Positions 51,909 through 61,138 are shown, counted from the first letter of the stretch. The stretch is 64,000 bases of DNA from Sphingomonas pseudosanguinis (GCF_014196255.1 NZ_JACIDH010000003.1:62001-126000), one strand, 5' to 3'. The notes: generated by a model not told the origin, from the letters alone. Made by a program: numbers and translations.

Positions 51909-54068
51909 ATGCTCATGGACCATAGCGCAGAGCCGTTCGCCGATACGGCCCCCTCCACCGGCCCGGGGGTCGTGCGCGCGCTGTGGAGCGCGACGATCAG
52001 CATGTTCCGTCGCCGCTGGCGCATCTTCGCGGTGGTGGCGATCGTCACCTTCGTCGTGGCCGCCGCGCTGATCCTGATGATGCCCTGGAAATATCAGGCG
52101 GTGGCGCGGGTGAAGATCGATCCCTCGACCAGCGCCGCGCTCGGCCAGATGAGCGGCGAGCGGCCCGACCAGAACATCTTCGACACCGAAGTCAACGTCA
52201 TGCGCTCGCGCAACATTGCGCTGGCGGTGGTCGACCGGTTGAAGCTGGCGAGCGATCCGGCCTTCACCAAGGGGATGAAGCCGCTGCCCGCGACCGCCAC
52301 CCCGGCGCAGCGCGAGAAGCGCGACACCGAGCTGGCCGACCGTCTGCTGGGCAAGCTGAGCACCGCGCGCGACAAGATGACGTACATCGTCAATGTCGGC
52401 TTCACCGCCAGCGATCCGCGTCTGGCCGCCGATGTTGCCAACGCCTTCGCCAACGAATATATCGCCTATAGCGTCGGGCGCCGCACCGGCACCGCCAGCC
52501 GCGAGACCAGCTATCTCGATCAGCGGCTCGCCGCGCTGAACCAGCAGGCGATGCAGGCCGATGCCCGGCTGGCGCAATATCGCGCGCAGACCGGCATCGT
52601 CAGCGGCGGCGACGCCACCGTCACCGACCAGCAGATCAGCCCGCTCGCCTCGCAGCTGGCCACCGCCGAGTCCGAGGCCGCCGCCGCCCAGGCGCGGCTG
52701 CGCGTTGCGCGCGCCCAGATCGCCTCGGGCGGGATCGATGCGGTGTCGGCCGTGCTCAATTCGCAGGTCATCGCCGATCTGCGGTCGCAGCGTGCGCAGG
52801 TGATCCAGCGCCAGGGCGAAGTCTCCGCCCGCTATGGTCCGCGTCACCCCGAGACCATCAAGGTCAACGAACAGCTGACCGCGATCGACCGTCAGATCAA
52901 GGATGAGGCCAGCCGCATCATCGGCGGCCTGGAGAGCGAGGCCAATGCGGCCCAGGCGCGCGCCGCCAGCCTGCGGGGCGACATGGGTCGTCTGCGCGGG
53001 CAACAGTCGACCGACACCCGCGCCAGCGTGATCGCCGACAATTACCAGCGTCAGGCCGATGCCGCCCACGCCGCCTACAACAAGCTGGCCGAACAGGCGC
53101 AGCAGATGAACCAGGTCGCGCGCAGCTCGCTGAGCCAGGCGCAGGTCATCGAGAGCGCGGTGACGCCCGAGGCGCCCTCCTCGCCCAATCGCCGCATGCT
53201 GCTGATGCTGGCGGGTCTGGGTGCGATGGTGCTGGGTGCGATGTCGGTCGTCACGCGCGAAGTGCTGGCCAGCGGCATCTACTCGACCCGCGATGTCGAG
53301 GCGCTGGGCCTGCCGGTGCTGGCGAGCGTGCCGCGCATCCGGTCGAGCAAGCTGCGCAACGCCGCCGGCGAACGCTGTGCCGCCCCCGCCCTGCTCCTCG
53401 AAAAGCCGATGAGCTCCTATGCCGAGACCTTCCGCGTGCTGCGCCACGCCTTGTCGTCCGGCCCCGCGCGGCAGGGCGCGCGCGTCGTCGCGCTGCTCTC
53501 CAGCCTGCCCGACGAGGGCAAGACCAGCAGCGCGCTGGCACTGGCGCGGATTTGCGCGCTGGCGGGCGAGAAGGTGCTTTTGATCGACACCGACCTGCGT
53601 CGTGCGGGCATGCTGGCCGCCGCCAATATCCGGCCCGAGGCGGGGTTGATCGAGGTGCTGACCGGCCAGCGTCCGGTCGATGAGGTGATCATCCCGGATC
53701 AGCTGCCGGGCCTCGACCTGCTGCCGGTCGCCAGCAACTCGTTCATGGCCGAGGACCTGTTCAGCGGCGAGGGCATGCAGGCGCTGCTCCGCGACATGGC
53801 CGCCCGCTATGACCGCATCATCCTCGACACCGCGCCGCTGCTCGGCGTGGCGGAAAGCCGGACGATCGCCCGGCTGGTCGATGCCGCCATCCTGGTCATC
53901 AAATGGGGCGACACGCCGGTGAATGCGGTGAAGTCGGCATTGAACGGGCTGGCGCAGGACGGCGTACCGCTGATCGGCGCGCTGTTCTCAATGGTCGATG
54001 CCGGCGAGGAAGCGTACGGCGCGCTATATTATTCGTCCAAATACAATGCCTATTATCGCTCGGAATGA
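51909..54068 (+). CDS. Polysaccharide co-polymerase with BY-kinase domain (Wzc-like)
   Basis: A 719-residue protein with a Wzz-type N-terminus (first span IFAVVAIVTFVVAAALILMM), a coiled-coil periplasmic region (residues about 180-400) and a second span (MLLMLAGLGAMVLGAMSVV). The tyrosine-kinase domain has Walker A SSLPDEGKTSSA, Walker A' VLLIDTDLRRAGM and Walker B IILDTAPLLG. The C-terminal tail has six tyrosines in its last 20 residues, the usual autophosphorylation cluster. It controls chain length and export together with the Wza-like protein. A TTG at 51900 is a possible earlier start. Confidence 0.9.
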   Translation: MLMDHSAEPFADTAPSTGPGVVRALWSATISMFRRRWRIFAVVAIVTFVVAAALILMMPWKYQAVARVKIDPSTSAALGQMSGERPDQNIFDTEVNVMRSRNIALAVVDRLKLASDPAFTKGMKPLPATATPAQREKRDTELADRLLGKLSTARDKMTYIVNVGFTASDPRLAADVANAFANEYIAYSVGRRTGTASRETSYLDQRLAALNQQAMQADARLAQYRAQTGIVSGGDATVTDQQISPLASQLATAESEAAAAQARLRVARAQIASGGIDAVSAVLNSQVIADLRSQRAQVIQRQGEVSARYGPRHPETIKVNEQLTAIDRQIKDEASRIIGGLESEANAAQARAASLRGDMGRLRGQQSTDTRASVIADNYQRQADAAHAAYNKLAEQAQQMNQVARSSLSQAQVIESAVTPEAPSSPNRRMLLMLAGLGAMVLGAMSVVTREVLASGIYSTRDVEALGLPVLASVPRIRSSKLRNAAGERCAAPALLLEKPMSSYAETFRVLRHALSSGPARQGARVVALLSSLPDEGKTSSALALARICALAGEKVLLIDTDLRRAGMLAAANIRPEAGLIEVLTGQRPVDEVIIPDQLPGLDLLPVASNSFMAEDLFSGEGMQALLRDMAARYDRIILDTAPLLGVAESRTIARLVDAAILVIKWGDTPVNAVKSALNGLAQDGVPLIGALFSMVDAGEEAYGALYYSSKYNAYYRSE

Positions 54069-54702
54069 GCGGCGGCCCGCCATCGCCCATGCGGCCAATG
54101 CCGCGGCGATGGCGGCGCTGGGCGCGGCGCTGGTCTTCACCGTCTCGACATTGAGCAGCGAGGCGCGTGTGGTCCGCACTCGCGAGGCGTCGGTCCGGCA
54201 GGCGGCGGGGCTCGCGACCGAGGCCGACGACCAGGACTATCTGCGATCGAACGTCCCCGCGAAGGACCTGCCGGCCCGCGCCGCGCTGCTACGCGGCGTA
54301 ATGCGTGCCCGCGCCGCCGCTGCCGACCCCGCCGGGGCGGCAGGGATGCTCGATCAGGCCCGCGCGGACATCGCGGTCGCACGCGCCAGCCGGCCGATCT
54401 GGGGCGAGGCGGAGGTCGCGCGCGCCTATCTCGAACTGCTGGCGCACGGCGCGGAGTCGCCGCAGGCGATCCAAGCGCTGGCGCAAAGCTATACCGCCGC
54501 GCCTTATCTGCGCGACAGCGCGCCGTGGCGCATCCGTTTCGGCGTGACCGTCTGGCCGCGCCTGGATGCCGCCACGCGCGATCATATCGTCAACGAGACC
54601 GCGTGGCTGGCCCAGGCCTCGGGCCGCAACTATGCCTATGCGCTGGGGCTGGTCGCCGGCTCGCCCGCCGAGGCGTTGGTCAAGAGCCGCATCCCCGCCT
54701 GA
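54046..54702 (+). CDS. Unrecognised membrane-anchored protein downstream of the BY-kinase
   Basis: A 218-residue protein that I cannot assign. One N-terminal span (AAMAALGAALVFTVSTL) anchors a helical extracytoplasmic domain (AALLRGVMRARAAAADPAGA; AEVARAYLELLAHG; DHIVNETAWLAQASGRNYAYALG). Similar helical-repeat proteins follow kinases in other exopolysaccharide operons. The ATG lies inside the kinase gene (23-nt overlap). The 3' end overlaps the convergent polymerase gene by 67 bp. Confidence 0.6.
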   Translation: MPIIARNERRPAIAHAANAAAMAALGAALVFTVSTLSSEARVVRTREASVRQAAGLATEADDQDYLRSNVPAKDLPARAALLRGVMRARAAAADPAGAAGMLDQARADIAVARASRPIWGEAEVARAYLELLAHGAESPQAIQALAQSYTAAPYLRDSAPWRIRFGVTVWPRLDAATRDHIVNETAWLAQASGRNYAYALGLVAGSPAEALVKSRIPA

Positions 54703-55994
54703 TCCTCCGCCGCCTCCTCGACGAAGCGCGAGGCGCGGCCCCAGACCAGCCCGGCCAGCACCGCCGCCGCCGAGGCGAGCGCGGGCATGTCGAGCGCGAC
54801 ATCGGTACTGGCGCACACGACCATCATGCCCAGCGCCGCGACCAGCGCGACCACCACCGGCTCGCGCAGCCGGTGCGCACGACGGAAATAGGGGAAGAAC
54901 AGCGCGACCACGAGCAACGCCATGATCGCCAGATAGGGGTAACCGCCCGTGATCAACAGCGACAGCACGATGTTGTGGGTCGAATGGACGAACCAGGCGA
55001 TATGCGCCTCATGGATCGAGGCGAAGCCGTGCAGCGCCGCATCGTCCAGCCCGCCGGGACCATAGCCCAGCGGCGCGGCCGCGACGAGGCGGGAATAGAG
55101 GTTCCACAGCTCGGTCCGCTCGACCCAGTCGCCCTGGATGTCCGCGACCCGGTCGAAGGTGGCATCGCCCAGCAGGCCGAATACCACCACCAGCACGCCG
55201 ATGATGCCGGCGCCGACGATCAGCCCGCGCACCGCCCCCCGCTGCCGCCGCAGCCAGAGCCGCCCGAACTGCCAGGCCAGCAGCGCCAGCGCGATCAGCA
55301 TGACTAGCAGCGCGGTGCGCGATCCCGTGATCGCACAGGCGCCGATCCCGCCGAGGAGCGCGATGGGCGCGACGATATGAATGATGAGCGGCGCCGACAT
55401 GCTGCGGTCCAGCGCCAGCGAGAAGCCGCGTCCGGCCGCGAGCACCGCCAGCACCGCGAAATAACAGGCCGCCGAATTGGCGTTGAGGAAGGTCCCGGTG
55501 AAACGCTCGCGCAGATCGCCCTTGTCGATCCCCCACACCGCGTTCGGATCATAATGCCGGAACGCCAGCGCGATCGCGATATTGACCAACCCGAACAGCA
55601 GCCAGCGATCGACCGTCAGCCGGACGCCGCCGCGCCGCCAGCCGATGGCGGCGGCGGCGGTCATCAGGGCCAACCCGCCCAGGAAGCGCGCGCTCGCCTG
55701 GGGCAACAGGTCGGGCGCGCTCCAGTGCCGGCCAAAGGGATCGGCCGCGAACCAGCTCGGGCTGGCGATCCACGCCCAGGCGAGCAGCCCCAACCCGAGC
55801 GGAACCGCGAAACGTCGCCAGAAGGCGGTGCTCGGCCATAGCAGCGCCAGGATGACGAGGCCGCCGACCAGCTCGACCGCCGCCGCGATGGTGGCGAGGA
55901 ACGGGCCGTCGACGCCGAGTGCCACGACCTCGGCAAAGATGATGGCGGCCAGAAGCGTGCCGGCGACCCTGATCCTGTTGTCCGTCGCCGTCAT
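54636..55994 (-). CDS. O-antigen ligase/polymerase family membrane protein (WzyC-like)
   Basis: A 452-residue protein with about eleven spans. The family signature region is near residues 160-185 (RFTGTFLNANSAACYFAVLA), and a periplasmic loop with the WzyC-like segment HEAHIAWFVHSTHNIVLSLL is at about 340-360. It probably polymerises repeat units or ligates the glycan in the periplasm. ATG 55994 has GGGGA 6 nt upstream. It heads no obvious operon and is convergent with the kinase operon, overlapping its last gene. Confidence 0.85.
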   Translation of the reverse strand: MTATDNRIRVAGTLLAAIIFAEVVALGVDGPFLATIAAAVELVGGLVILALLWPSTAFWRRFAVPLGLGLLAWAWIASPSWFAADPFGRHWSAPDLLPQASARFLGGLALMTAAAAIGWRRGGVRLTVDRWLLFGLVNIAIALAFRHYDPNAVWGIDKGDLRERFTGTFLNANSAACYFAVLAVLAAGRGFSLALDRSMSAPLIIHIVAPIALLGGIGACAITGSRTALLVMLIALALLAWQFGRLWLRRQRGAVRGLIVGAGIIGVLVVVFGLLGDATFDRVADIQGDWVERTELWNLYSRLVAAAPLGYGPGGLDDAALHGFASIHEAHIAWFVHSTHNIVLSLLITGGYPYLAIMALLVVALFFPYFRRAHRLREPVVVALVAALGMMVVCASTDVALDMPALASAAAVLAGLVWGRASRFVEEAAEDQAGMRLLTNASAGEPATSPSA

Positions 55995-56044
55995 CACCCG
56001 TCCCCAGCACGCCCCGCCGCCCGACCCGGCGGCGGGGCGGTGCG

Positions 56045-57448
56045 TCAGGGGTTTTCGAGGTCCTCGACCGTCACGACATCGATCACCGCCCGATTGGCAT
56101 CGAGATAGGCCATCAGCTGGTCGAAGGCGGGCTGCCAGTTGGACAGCGCGCCGCTCAGCCCGTCGTGAAATACCAGGAACCCCACACCTTTTTGCGCCAT
56201 GGCGCGATCGACATGGTTTTTCCAGTAGCTGGTATAGATTGACGCGTTGTTACCCCATTGGAATTCCCCCGCGCCCATCGCGCGAATGCGCATCGGATCG
56301 CCCCAGGGATAGGTTTCGACCTGCCCGAACTCGCCGAAATAATAGGCGCGCATCGACCGGAACGCCTGGCGGAACATCGGATAGGCGATCATGTCGGTCA
56401 CGCCGACATTGCTGAAATAGCTGCCATGCCCGCCGCCGGTCAGGCCCAGCGCGTTCTGCCAGTTGCGCAACCGCGCCATCTCGGCGGTGCGCTGGTCGGC
56501 GGTGATCACGTCGATCCCGCCGGGGCCGCTATTATTCTCGGTCGACCAGGCCTGGCTGGCGATCTGCCACCCCAGATTGTCGTGCAGGGTCTTCAACTGC
56601 GCGACCTGCAGCTTGCCCGCCTTGCCGGTGTCGGTCGCCGCCGAGACATAGAGGACCCCGCGAAAGCCATAACGCGCCATCGCCCGCGCGGCATAGTTGA
56701 CGGTGTTGGGATATTGATCGTCGAACGCGATGATCATCTTGGCCTTGGTCAGCGCGTTGGCGACCAGCTCGACATTGCCGACCGCCATGGTCATGCCCGC
56801 CGAGTTGTTGGGCGCGGCCTCCACCATCGCCCAGGTCAGCGCGGTCAGGTCCGCGCCGCTACCGACCGGCGTGAAGGCGCTAACCGGAATCGTGAACGAT
56901 CCCCAGCGCTGCTCCTTGTCCTTCTGCCCCTCGCGGATCAGGCCCGCCGCGTTGAACTCGTGATAATTCGCACCCGGATTGGCGGGACCGCCCGTCGAAT
57001 AGAGGCGGATCTTGTAGGTGCCGAGGCGCGGATCGACATTGGCGATCGGCTTGGTCCAGATGCGGACCAGCTGGCCGGTCGCATTGACCGGGCCGGCCAT
57101 CGTCGTCAGCGGCCGCAGCATCCGCGATCCGAACCCGTTCATCGTCAGCGTCAGGCGCGTGTCGCCATAGAGCGGATCGGCGGCGACATCGCTGACATCG
57201 GAAGGCGCCCCCGTAAGCCGGCCGACCTGATCGAACGAGGCCAGCACGGCGGTCGGCGTCGCGATCCGATAGCGTTGGTGGATACGCCCGCCGACCGGCG
57301 GGGCCTTGTCGCCATCGGCCGGCTGCTGCGGCCAGTCGGGGCTGGGGATGGCGGTGAGCGGCGCCGTGCCCGGGGCCAGGGTCTGGGCAAGGCCGGGCGG
57401 GGTCGCCGAGGCGGTGAGCAGCGCCAGCCCGAGGAGCAGCCGCTTCAT
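56045..57448 (-). CDS. NodB-like polysaccharide deacetylase-family protein lacking metal histidines
   Basis: A 467-residue exported protein (signal TPPGLAQ). Residues 50-235 form a beta-rich domain. A NodB-type barrel starts at MIIAFDDQYPNTVNYAARAM with the aspartate pair D243/D244. The canonical S-H-x-x-x-H metal motif is replaced: S298-Q-A-W-S-T303, so neither histidine is present. The barrel is otherwise complete to FHDGLSGALSNWQ. It may bind or shape the polysaccharide without deacetylating it. It overlaps the small upstream gene by 4 nt. Confidence 0.8.
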   Translation of the reverse strand: MKRLLLGLALLTASATPPGLAQTLAPGTAPLTAIPSPDWPQQPADGDKAPPVGGRIHQRYRIATPTAVLASFDQVGRLTGAPSDVSDVAADPLYGDTRLTLTMNGFGSRMLRPLTTMAGPVNATGQLVRIWTKPIANVDPRLGTYKIRLYSTGGPANPGANYHEFNAAGLIREGQKDKEQRWGSFTIPVSAFTPVGSGADLTALTWAMVEAAPNNSAGMTMAVGNVELVANALTKAKMIIAFDDQYPNTVNYAARAMARYGFRGVLYVSAATDTGKAGKLQVAQLKTLHDNLGWQIASQAWSTENNSGPGGIDVITADQRTAEMARLRNWQNALGLTGGGHGSYFSNVGVTDMIAYPMFRQAFRSMRAYYFGEFGQVETYPWGDPMRIRAMGAGEFQWGNNASIYTSYWKNHVDRAMAQKGVGFLVFHDGLSGALSNWQPAFDQLMAYLDANRAVIDVVTVEDLENP

Positions 57449-57915
57449 GCCGGCACCCGCGCCAGCTGCGCGTTGCAGCCGGTCGTCCCGGACAGGCTGA
57501 TGTCGACCACGGCCCCCGCGCCCAGATAGATGTTGGTGCCGCCGCCCGTGTCGGACGCGGTGCGGGTCAGCAGCGGCAGCATGGTGACGCCGTCCGCCGC
57601 CAGATAGCGCAGCGTCAGGCTGCCATAACCGCCGCAGCTCTGGTTCAGGATGTACAGCCCGCCAAGCGCCGTGACGGGCGCGGCCGCGACATTGTTGCCC
57701 GCCAGCACCAGCCGCTCGGCACGCGTGGCGACCGGCATCGGCGTGTCGCCGGACACGGCGGCGCAACGCCCATCGGCTTGCGACGTGCAGGGTGCGGTCA
57801 ATGGCGCATAGCCCGCCGGCGCGGCCACCTGCTGCGCGTGTGCCGTCCCGGCCGAACAGCCGAGCAGCATCGCCATGATGCCCGCCGCCCCCATTCGGGT
57901 CTTCGTCCTCGTCAT
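57445..57915 (-). CDS. Small secreted protein of unknown function
   Basis: A 156-residue exported protein, not recognised. The signal peptide contains LLGCSAG, which could be read as a lipobox, or may be cleaved later at AHAQQ. The mature part is Ala/Gly/Thr-rich beta-type sequence with four cysteines after the leader (PCTSQADGRCAA; NQSCGGYGS; GTTGCNAQ), which suggests disulfides. GGGAGG lies 6 nt before the ATG. It is translationally coupled to the NodB-like gene and is probably its partner. Confidence 0.65.
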   Translation of the reverse strand: MTRTKTRMGAAGIMAMLLGCSAGTAHAQQVAAPAGYAPLTAPCTSQADGRCAAVSGDTPMPVATRAERLVLAGNNVAAAPVTALGGLYILNQSCGGYGSLTLRYLAADGVTMLPLLTRTASDTGGGTNIYLGAGAVVDISLSGTTGCNAQLARVPA

Positions 57916-57960
57916 GCTTTCCTCCCACGATCAGGAGTTCGCGATATGTTCCAGATTCGA

Positions 57961-57997
57961 CGCTGTAGGACAGCCCCAATCCGACATTTCTACAGCG
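57961..57997 (-). terminator. Hairpin at the cell-wall hydrolase stop codon
   Basis: CGCTGTAG (57961-57968) and CTACAGCG (57990-57997) are perfect complements with a 21-nt loop. The stop codon TAG of the hydrolase lies in the stem. There is no T tract, so it is more likely an attenuator or mRNA end-protecting stem than a full terminator. Confidence 0.35.
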
Positions 57998-59231
57998 CCG
58001 CCGTCATCGGCGGATCGACGCGCGCGACGGTGCCGGGCAGGCACTGATCGGCCTTGTCGCGCCGGATGCGGGCGCAGTCCCACATCGCCTTCTGCTCGTC
58101 GCCACGATGGCTGAACGAGAACAGCACACCCGCCGGCCGCGCCTCGGTCACCGCGACCGGCACGCGCTCGGGCTTGTCCCAGCCATAGACGAGGCAGGTC
58201 TGGCGCTTACCGCATACTTCCACCGCCTTGATCGCGAACCGGCCGGGATAATCGGCGGGGTCGAGATAGAGATAGAAGATACCGCGCCATTCGTCCGACC
58301 GGACGATGGCGCCGCTCGCAACGACAGGGACCGCGGCGTCGGCCGGCATCGCCGCCACGGCAGTCGCCGGATCGGTCGAAACCGTCGCCACCGGCGCCTC
58401 CCCCTTGGCCATCATCGCCGACAGCGCGGCCAGCCCGCGCGGTGCCTCGCCGGCCTGCGGTCGTGCCTGGAGCATCGCCGGTGCACCGGCGGGCCCGCGC
58501 CAGCGGAAGAACAGGTGGCGATGAAAGGCGAGCACCTTGTCCATCGCCCCGCTCCAGCGCGGCACGACATAATCGGCATGATAATGGGTCGCGCCGCCGA
58601 CCGCACGGAACACGCCGCCGTTCAGGGCCCAGCGCGCGGTCGCCTGCGCCATCGTCAGCGCGGCGGGCGACGGCACTCGGCGGTGAAGCGAGCCGTCGCA
58701 CATGAAGCTGAACTGGCATCCCGTCGACCGCTCGGCCCCTTGCGTCACGACGCCGCACACCGTTTTGGGAAAGGCGGGGTGGCGCACCCGGTTCAGCACG
58801 ACCTGCACGACCGCCGCCTGGCCCAGCGGATCGCTGCCCGCCTCATAATAGGCCGCCGCCGCCAGACAGGCCTCGGCCGCCGCACGGTCACCCGTGCTGC
58901 CCGCCCAGGGAAAGGGTCGCGCCGCCGGATTGGGGCCACGCGCGAACGGGGTCAGCGCGTTGACCCGCCGCGCGATGTCCGCCGAGACGTCCAGATTGGC
59001 GACCGGCGCGACCACCGGCACCCCGGTGACGGTGGGCAACGCCTCCACCTCGCGCACGACCTGCGCCGCGATTACCGAATCGCTGCCCGCCACCCGGTGA
59101 TAGCCACCGCCATTCCACGGCGACCAACCGAACCAGACCGCGCAGCCGACCAGCGCGCAGACCATGGCCCCCAGCGCCAGCAGCACGTCGCCGCGCCGAT
59201 CCTCCCAGATGGTGAGCAGCGTGCGGGTCAT
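57990..59231 (-). CDS. Membrane-anchored cell wall hydrolase (SleB-like)
   Basis: A 413-residue protein with one N-terminal span (DVLLALGAMVCALVGCAVWFG) and a periplasmic cell-wall hydrolase domain (PF07486 type). Key segments are EACLAAAAYYEAGSDPLGQA with the catalytic Glu, VVQVVLNRVRHPAFPKTVCG, and CQFSFMCDG. A C-terminal about 130-residue extension with four cysteines follows. It may open peptidoglycan to let the export machine pass. ATG 59231 is used; a GTG three codons earlier is close to GAGG. It follows the initiating transferase by 12 nt. Confidence 0.85.
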   Translation of the reverse strand: MTRTLLTIWEDRRGDVLLALGAMVCALVGCAVWFGWSPWNGGGYHRVAGSDSVIAAQVVREVEALPTVTGVPVVAPVANLDVSADIARRVNALTPFARGPNPAARPFPWAGSTGDRAAAEACLAAAAYYEAGSDPLGQAAVVQVVLNRVRHPAFPKTVCGVVTQGAERSTGCQFSFMCDGSLHRRVPSPAALTMAQATARWALNGGVFRAVGGATHYHADYVVPRWSGAMDKVLAFHRHLFFRWRGPAGAPAMLQARPQAGEAPRGLAALSAMMAKGEAPVATVSTDPATAVAAMPADAAVPVVASGAIVRSDEWRGIFYLYLDPADYPGRFAIKAVEVCGKRQTCLVYGWDKPERVPVAVTEARPAGVLFSFSHRGDEQKAMWDCARIRRDKADQCLPGTVARVDPPMTAAL

Positions 59232-59243
59232 CGCCGACACGCC

Positions 59244-60626
59244 TCAATAGGCATTGCGGTGGACGATCACGCGGACCGTCGACAGCATGATCAGGATGTC
59301 GCGCCAGATGCTCCAGTTGTTCAGATATTCCAGATCGGCCTGGAGCCGGCTGACCAGATCCTCGCGCTTGTGGGTCGCACCGCGAAAGCCACGGACCTGC
59401 GCCAGCCCGGTCAGCCCCGGCTTGCAGGCATGGCGATGGTGATAGCGCGCATCGACATGCCAGAAGAGCTGATCCCCCGCGAGCGACCCCAGCGCATGGG
59501 GGCGCGGGCCGACCACGCTCATCTCGCCGCGCAGGACGTTGAGCAGCTGCGGCAGTTCGTCGATGCTGGTCGCGCGGATGATGCGGCCGACGCGGGTGAT
59601 GCGGTCGTCGTCGCGGCTGGCCGAACGCCCGCCCTTCGCATCGCTGGTCTCGACCCGCATGCTGCGGAACTTGTACATCAGGAACAGACGGTTGCCATAA
59701 CCGACCCGTTGCTGGCGGAAGAAGACGGGGCCCGGGCTGTCCAGCTTGACCGCGATGGCGACCAGGATCAGCAGCGGCGCCAGGAACGCCAGCGCGATCG
59801 CAGCCAGCAGCAGATCGACGCCGCGCTTCAATATCCGGTCATAGGGGCTGAGCGGATTGGTCGACACCAGGATGGTCGACGATCCCGCGACCAGCGCCTG
59901 GCCGACGCTGCCCAGTTCGTCGAGTTCGGGAATCAGGATGTCGGCACGTACGCTGATCCCTTTCAGCGCCATCGCCCAGTTGCGCCGCCGTTCGGGGCGG
60001 CAAGCGACGCTCAGCTGGTCGACATCGGCGAAGCGCCGCGCGAGCTGGTCGAGCAGATAGGGGTCGTTGAAGGTGTCGGCATCGATCCGCTCGACCTCGA
60101 TTACCGACTGGCCCGCCGGCATGTCCATGCTGACCCCGTCGAGCAGCAGCACATGGTTGACCGCGCCGCCGCGAAAGGTCTTGGTCGACAGCGCGACGAT
60201 GCCCGCGCGCAGCACGATCGCGATGCCCAGCGTCAGCGCGATACCATAGCCGAACAGCAGCCGCGATGCCTGGCCGATGGCGTGCAGGATGAAGCCGAAG
60301 AACAGCAGCAACAGCACCGCCTTGGCCAGCGCGATCACCATCGACAGGATCGAGCGCCGCCAATCGTTAAGATAATCGGGCCGCAAATTGCCCAGATCGA
60401 GAAAGCAGAACAGCGGTATCAGCCCCGCGATCAACGTGATCGCCTCGGACGACAGCGCGACGTCGAACCGCAACTGGCTCGCGATGCCGATGCCCAGCAT
60501 GACGGCGAACGCGTCCAGGGTCAGGATCGCGGCGTAGAATCGTAGACGCAGGGCGCGCGTGGCGGTCCGCTTGCCGGCACCCGCCTGCGGCGTGTCATCT
60601 ACACGTGAAAAGCTGACATATTGCAC
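59244..60626 (-). CDS. Undecaprenyl-phosphate sugar-1-phosphate transferase (WcaJ/PHPT-type)
   Basis: A 460-residue initiating enzyme. It has four N-terminal spans, a central Rossmann-like domain (residues 150-250) and the C-terminal polyprenyl transferase domain. That domain starts [20 protein letters not shown] and carries [35 protein letters not shown] and GPRPH with the catalytic Asp-Glu pair. It loads the first sugar phosphate, probably glucose-1-P, on undecaprenyl phosphate. The GTG start has GGGAG 5 nt upstream. It leads the minus-strand part of the polysaccharide locus. Confidence 0.92.
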   Translation of the reverse strand: MQYVSFSRVDDTPQAGAGKRTATRALRLRFYAAILTLDAFAVMLGIGIASQLRFDVALSSEAITLIAGLIPLFCFLDLGNLRPDYLNDWRRSILSMVIALAKAVLLLLFFGFILHAIGQASRLLFGYGIALTLGIAIVLRAGIVALSTKTFRGGAVNHVLLLDGVSMDMPAGQSVIEVERIDADTFNDPYLLDQLARRFADVDQLSVACRPERRRNWAMALKGISVRADILIPELDELGSVGQALVAGSSTILVSTNPLSPYDRILKRGVDLLLAAIALAFLAPLLILVAIAVKLDSPGPVFFRQQRVGYGNRLFLMYKFRSMRVETSDAKGGRSASRDDDRITRVGRIIRATSIDELPQLLNVLRGEMSVVGPRPHALGSLAGDQLFWHVDARYHHRHACKPGLTGLAQVRGFRGATHKREDLVSRLQADLEYLNNWSIWRDILIMLSTVRVIVHRNAY

Positions 60627-60740
60627 GGCTGCTCCCTCAGGGGCCGGCTATAATTGGCGCTCCGAAGTATCGTCCACGGGTCGACGCACACCCCAAATCC
60701 CATTGCGGGGCAGATTGACGGAGTAATGGCGAGCGCCACT

Positions 60741-60757
60741 TTGCTGCAATGCAGCAA
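60741..60757. promoter_or_regulatory. Perfect palindrome TTGCTGCA-A-TGCAGCAA
   Basis: Arms at 60741-60748 and 60750-60757 flank a single A. The site lies in the 249-bp gap between the divergent initiating transferase and the small protein gene. Related half-sites (GCAATG or CATTGC) recur near 60691, 60788 and 60833. A repressor operator controlling the polysaccharide genes is likely. Confidence 0.55.
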
Positions 60758-60811
60758 GAAATCCCAATGAAATACGTGCGTTACGCCGCACATTGCATGG
60801 TATTTCGCCCG

Positions 60812-60827
60812 TTAACCCACTTGTTAA
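60812..60827 (+). promoter_or_regulatory. Candidate CtrA-type box (TTAA-N8-TTAA)
   Basis: TTAA at 60812-60815 and 60824-60827 with an 8-nt spacer. The CtrA consensus in alphaproteobacteria is TTAA-N7-TTAA, so spacing is one base long. It lies 49 nt before the small membrane protein gene. Confidence 0.35.
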
Positions 60828-60875
60828 GCTTTCCGCAATGCTGCCATATTACAAGGCAGGAGAAGGAAGGACGCC

Positions 60876-61082
60876 ATGATCCATCATCACGAGTTCGACA
60901 CCAGAACCTCCACCGCGCATGCCGGTGCCGTGAACGATGAGATCGCGGCCAGCGTCCTGCCGCTGGGCGAGACACCGCCCTCCTCCGCCAAGACGCTGTC
61001 GGTGGTCAATCTGGTGACGATCACCGCCGCCGCCAGCCTGTGCTGGGGCATGATCGCGCTGGCCGTGATGGTCCTTCGCTAA
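60876..61082 (+). CDS. Small single-span membrane protein
   Basis: A 68-residue protein with a polar N-terminus (MIHHHEFDTRTSTAHAG) and one hydrophobic C-terminal segment (LVTITAAASLCWGMIALAVM). A strong purine-rich ribosome site (GGAGAAGGAAGGA) precedes the ATG. No family is recognised. It is divergent from the initiating sugar transferase and upstream of the LapG-like peptidase gene. It may be a small regulator or stabiliser of an inner-membrane complex. Confidence 0.6.
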   Translation: MIHHHEFDTRTSTAHAGAVNDEIAASVLPLGETPPSSAKTLSVVNLVTITAAASLCWGMIALAVMVLR

Positions 61083-61123
61083 AGGAACGGCCAAACCGGC
61101 AAGATCCTGCCGGAAATTATGGG

Positions 61124-61138
61124 TTAACAACGGGTAAA
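61124..61138 (+). promoter_or_regulatory. Candidate CtrA-type box (TTAA-N7-TAAA)
   Basis: TTAA (61124-61127) and TAAA (61135-61138) with the canonical 7-nt spacer, one mismatch from TTAA-N7-TTAA. It lies 66 nt upstream of the BTLCP gene. Confidence 0.35.

Noticed and set aside
58107..60545. 812-residue plus-strand open frame
   Set aside because: Antisense to the cell wall hydrolase and initiating transferase, both of which have clear domains. The frame is Arg/Asp/Gln-rich noise.
49419..60626. Gellan/sphingan biosynthesis cluster
   Set aside because: The typical rhamnose (rml) genes, lyase and split kinase genes are not in the window, so only a generic exopolysaccharide locus can be claimed.
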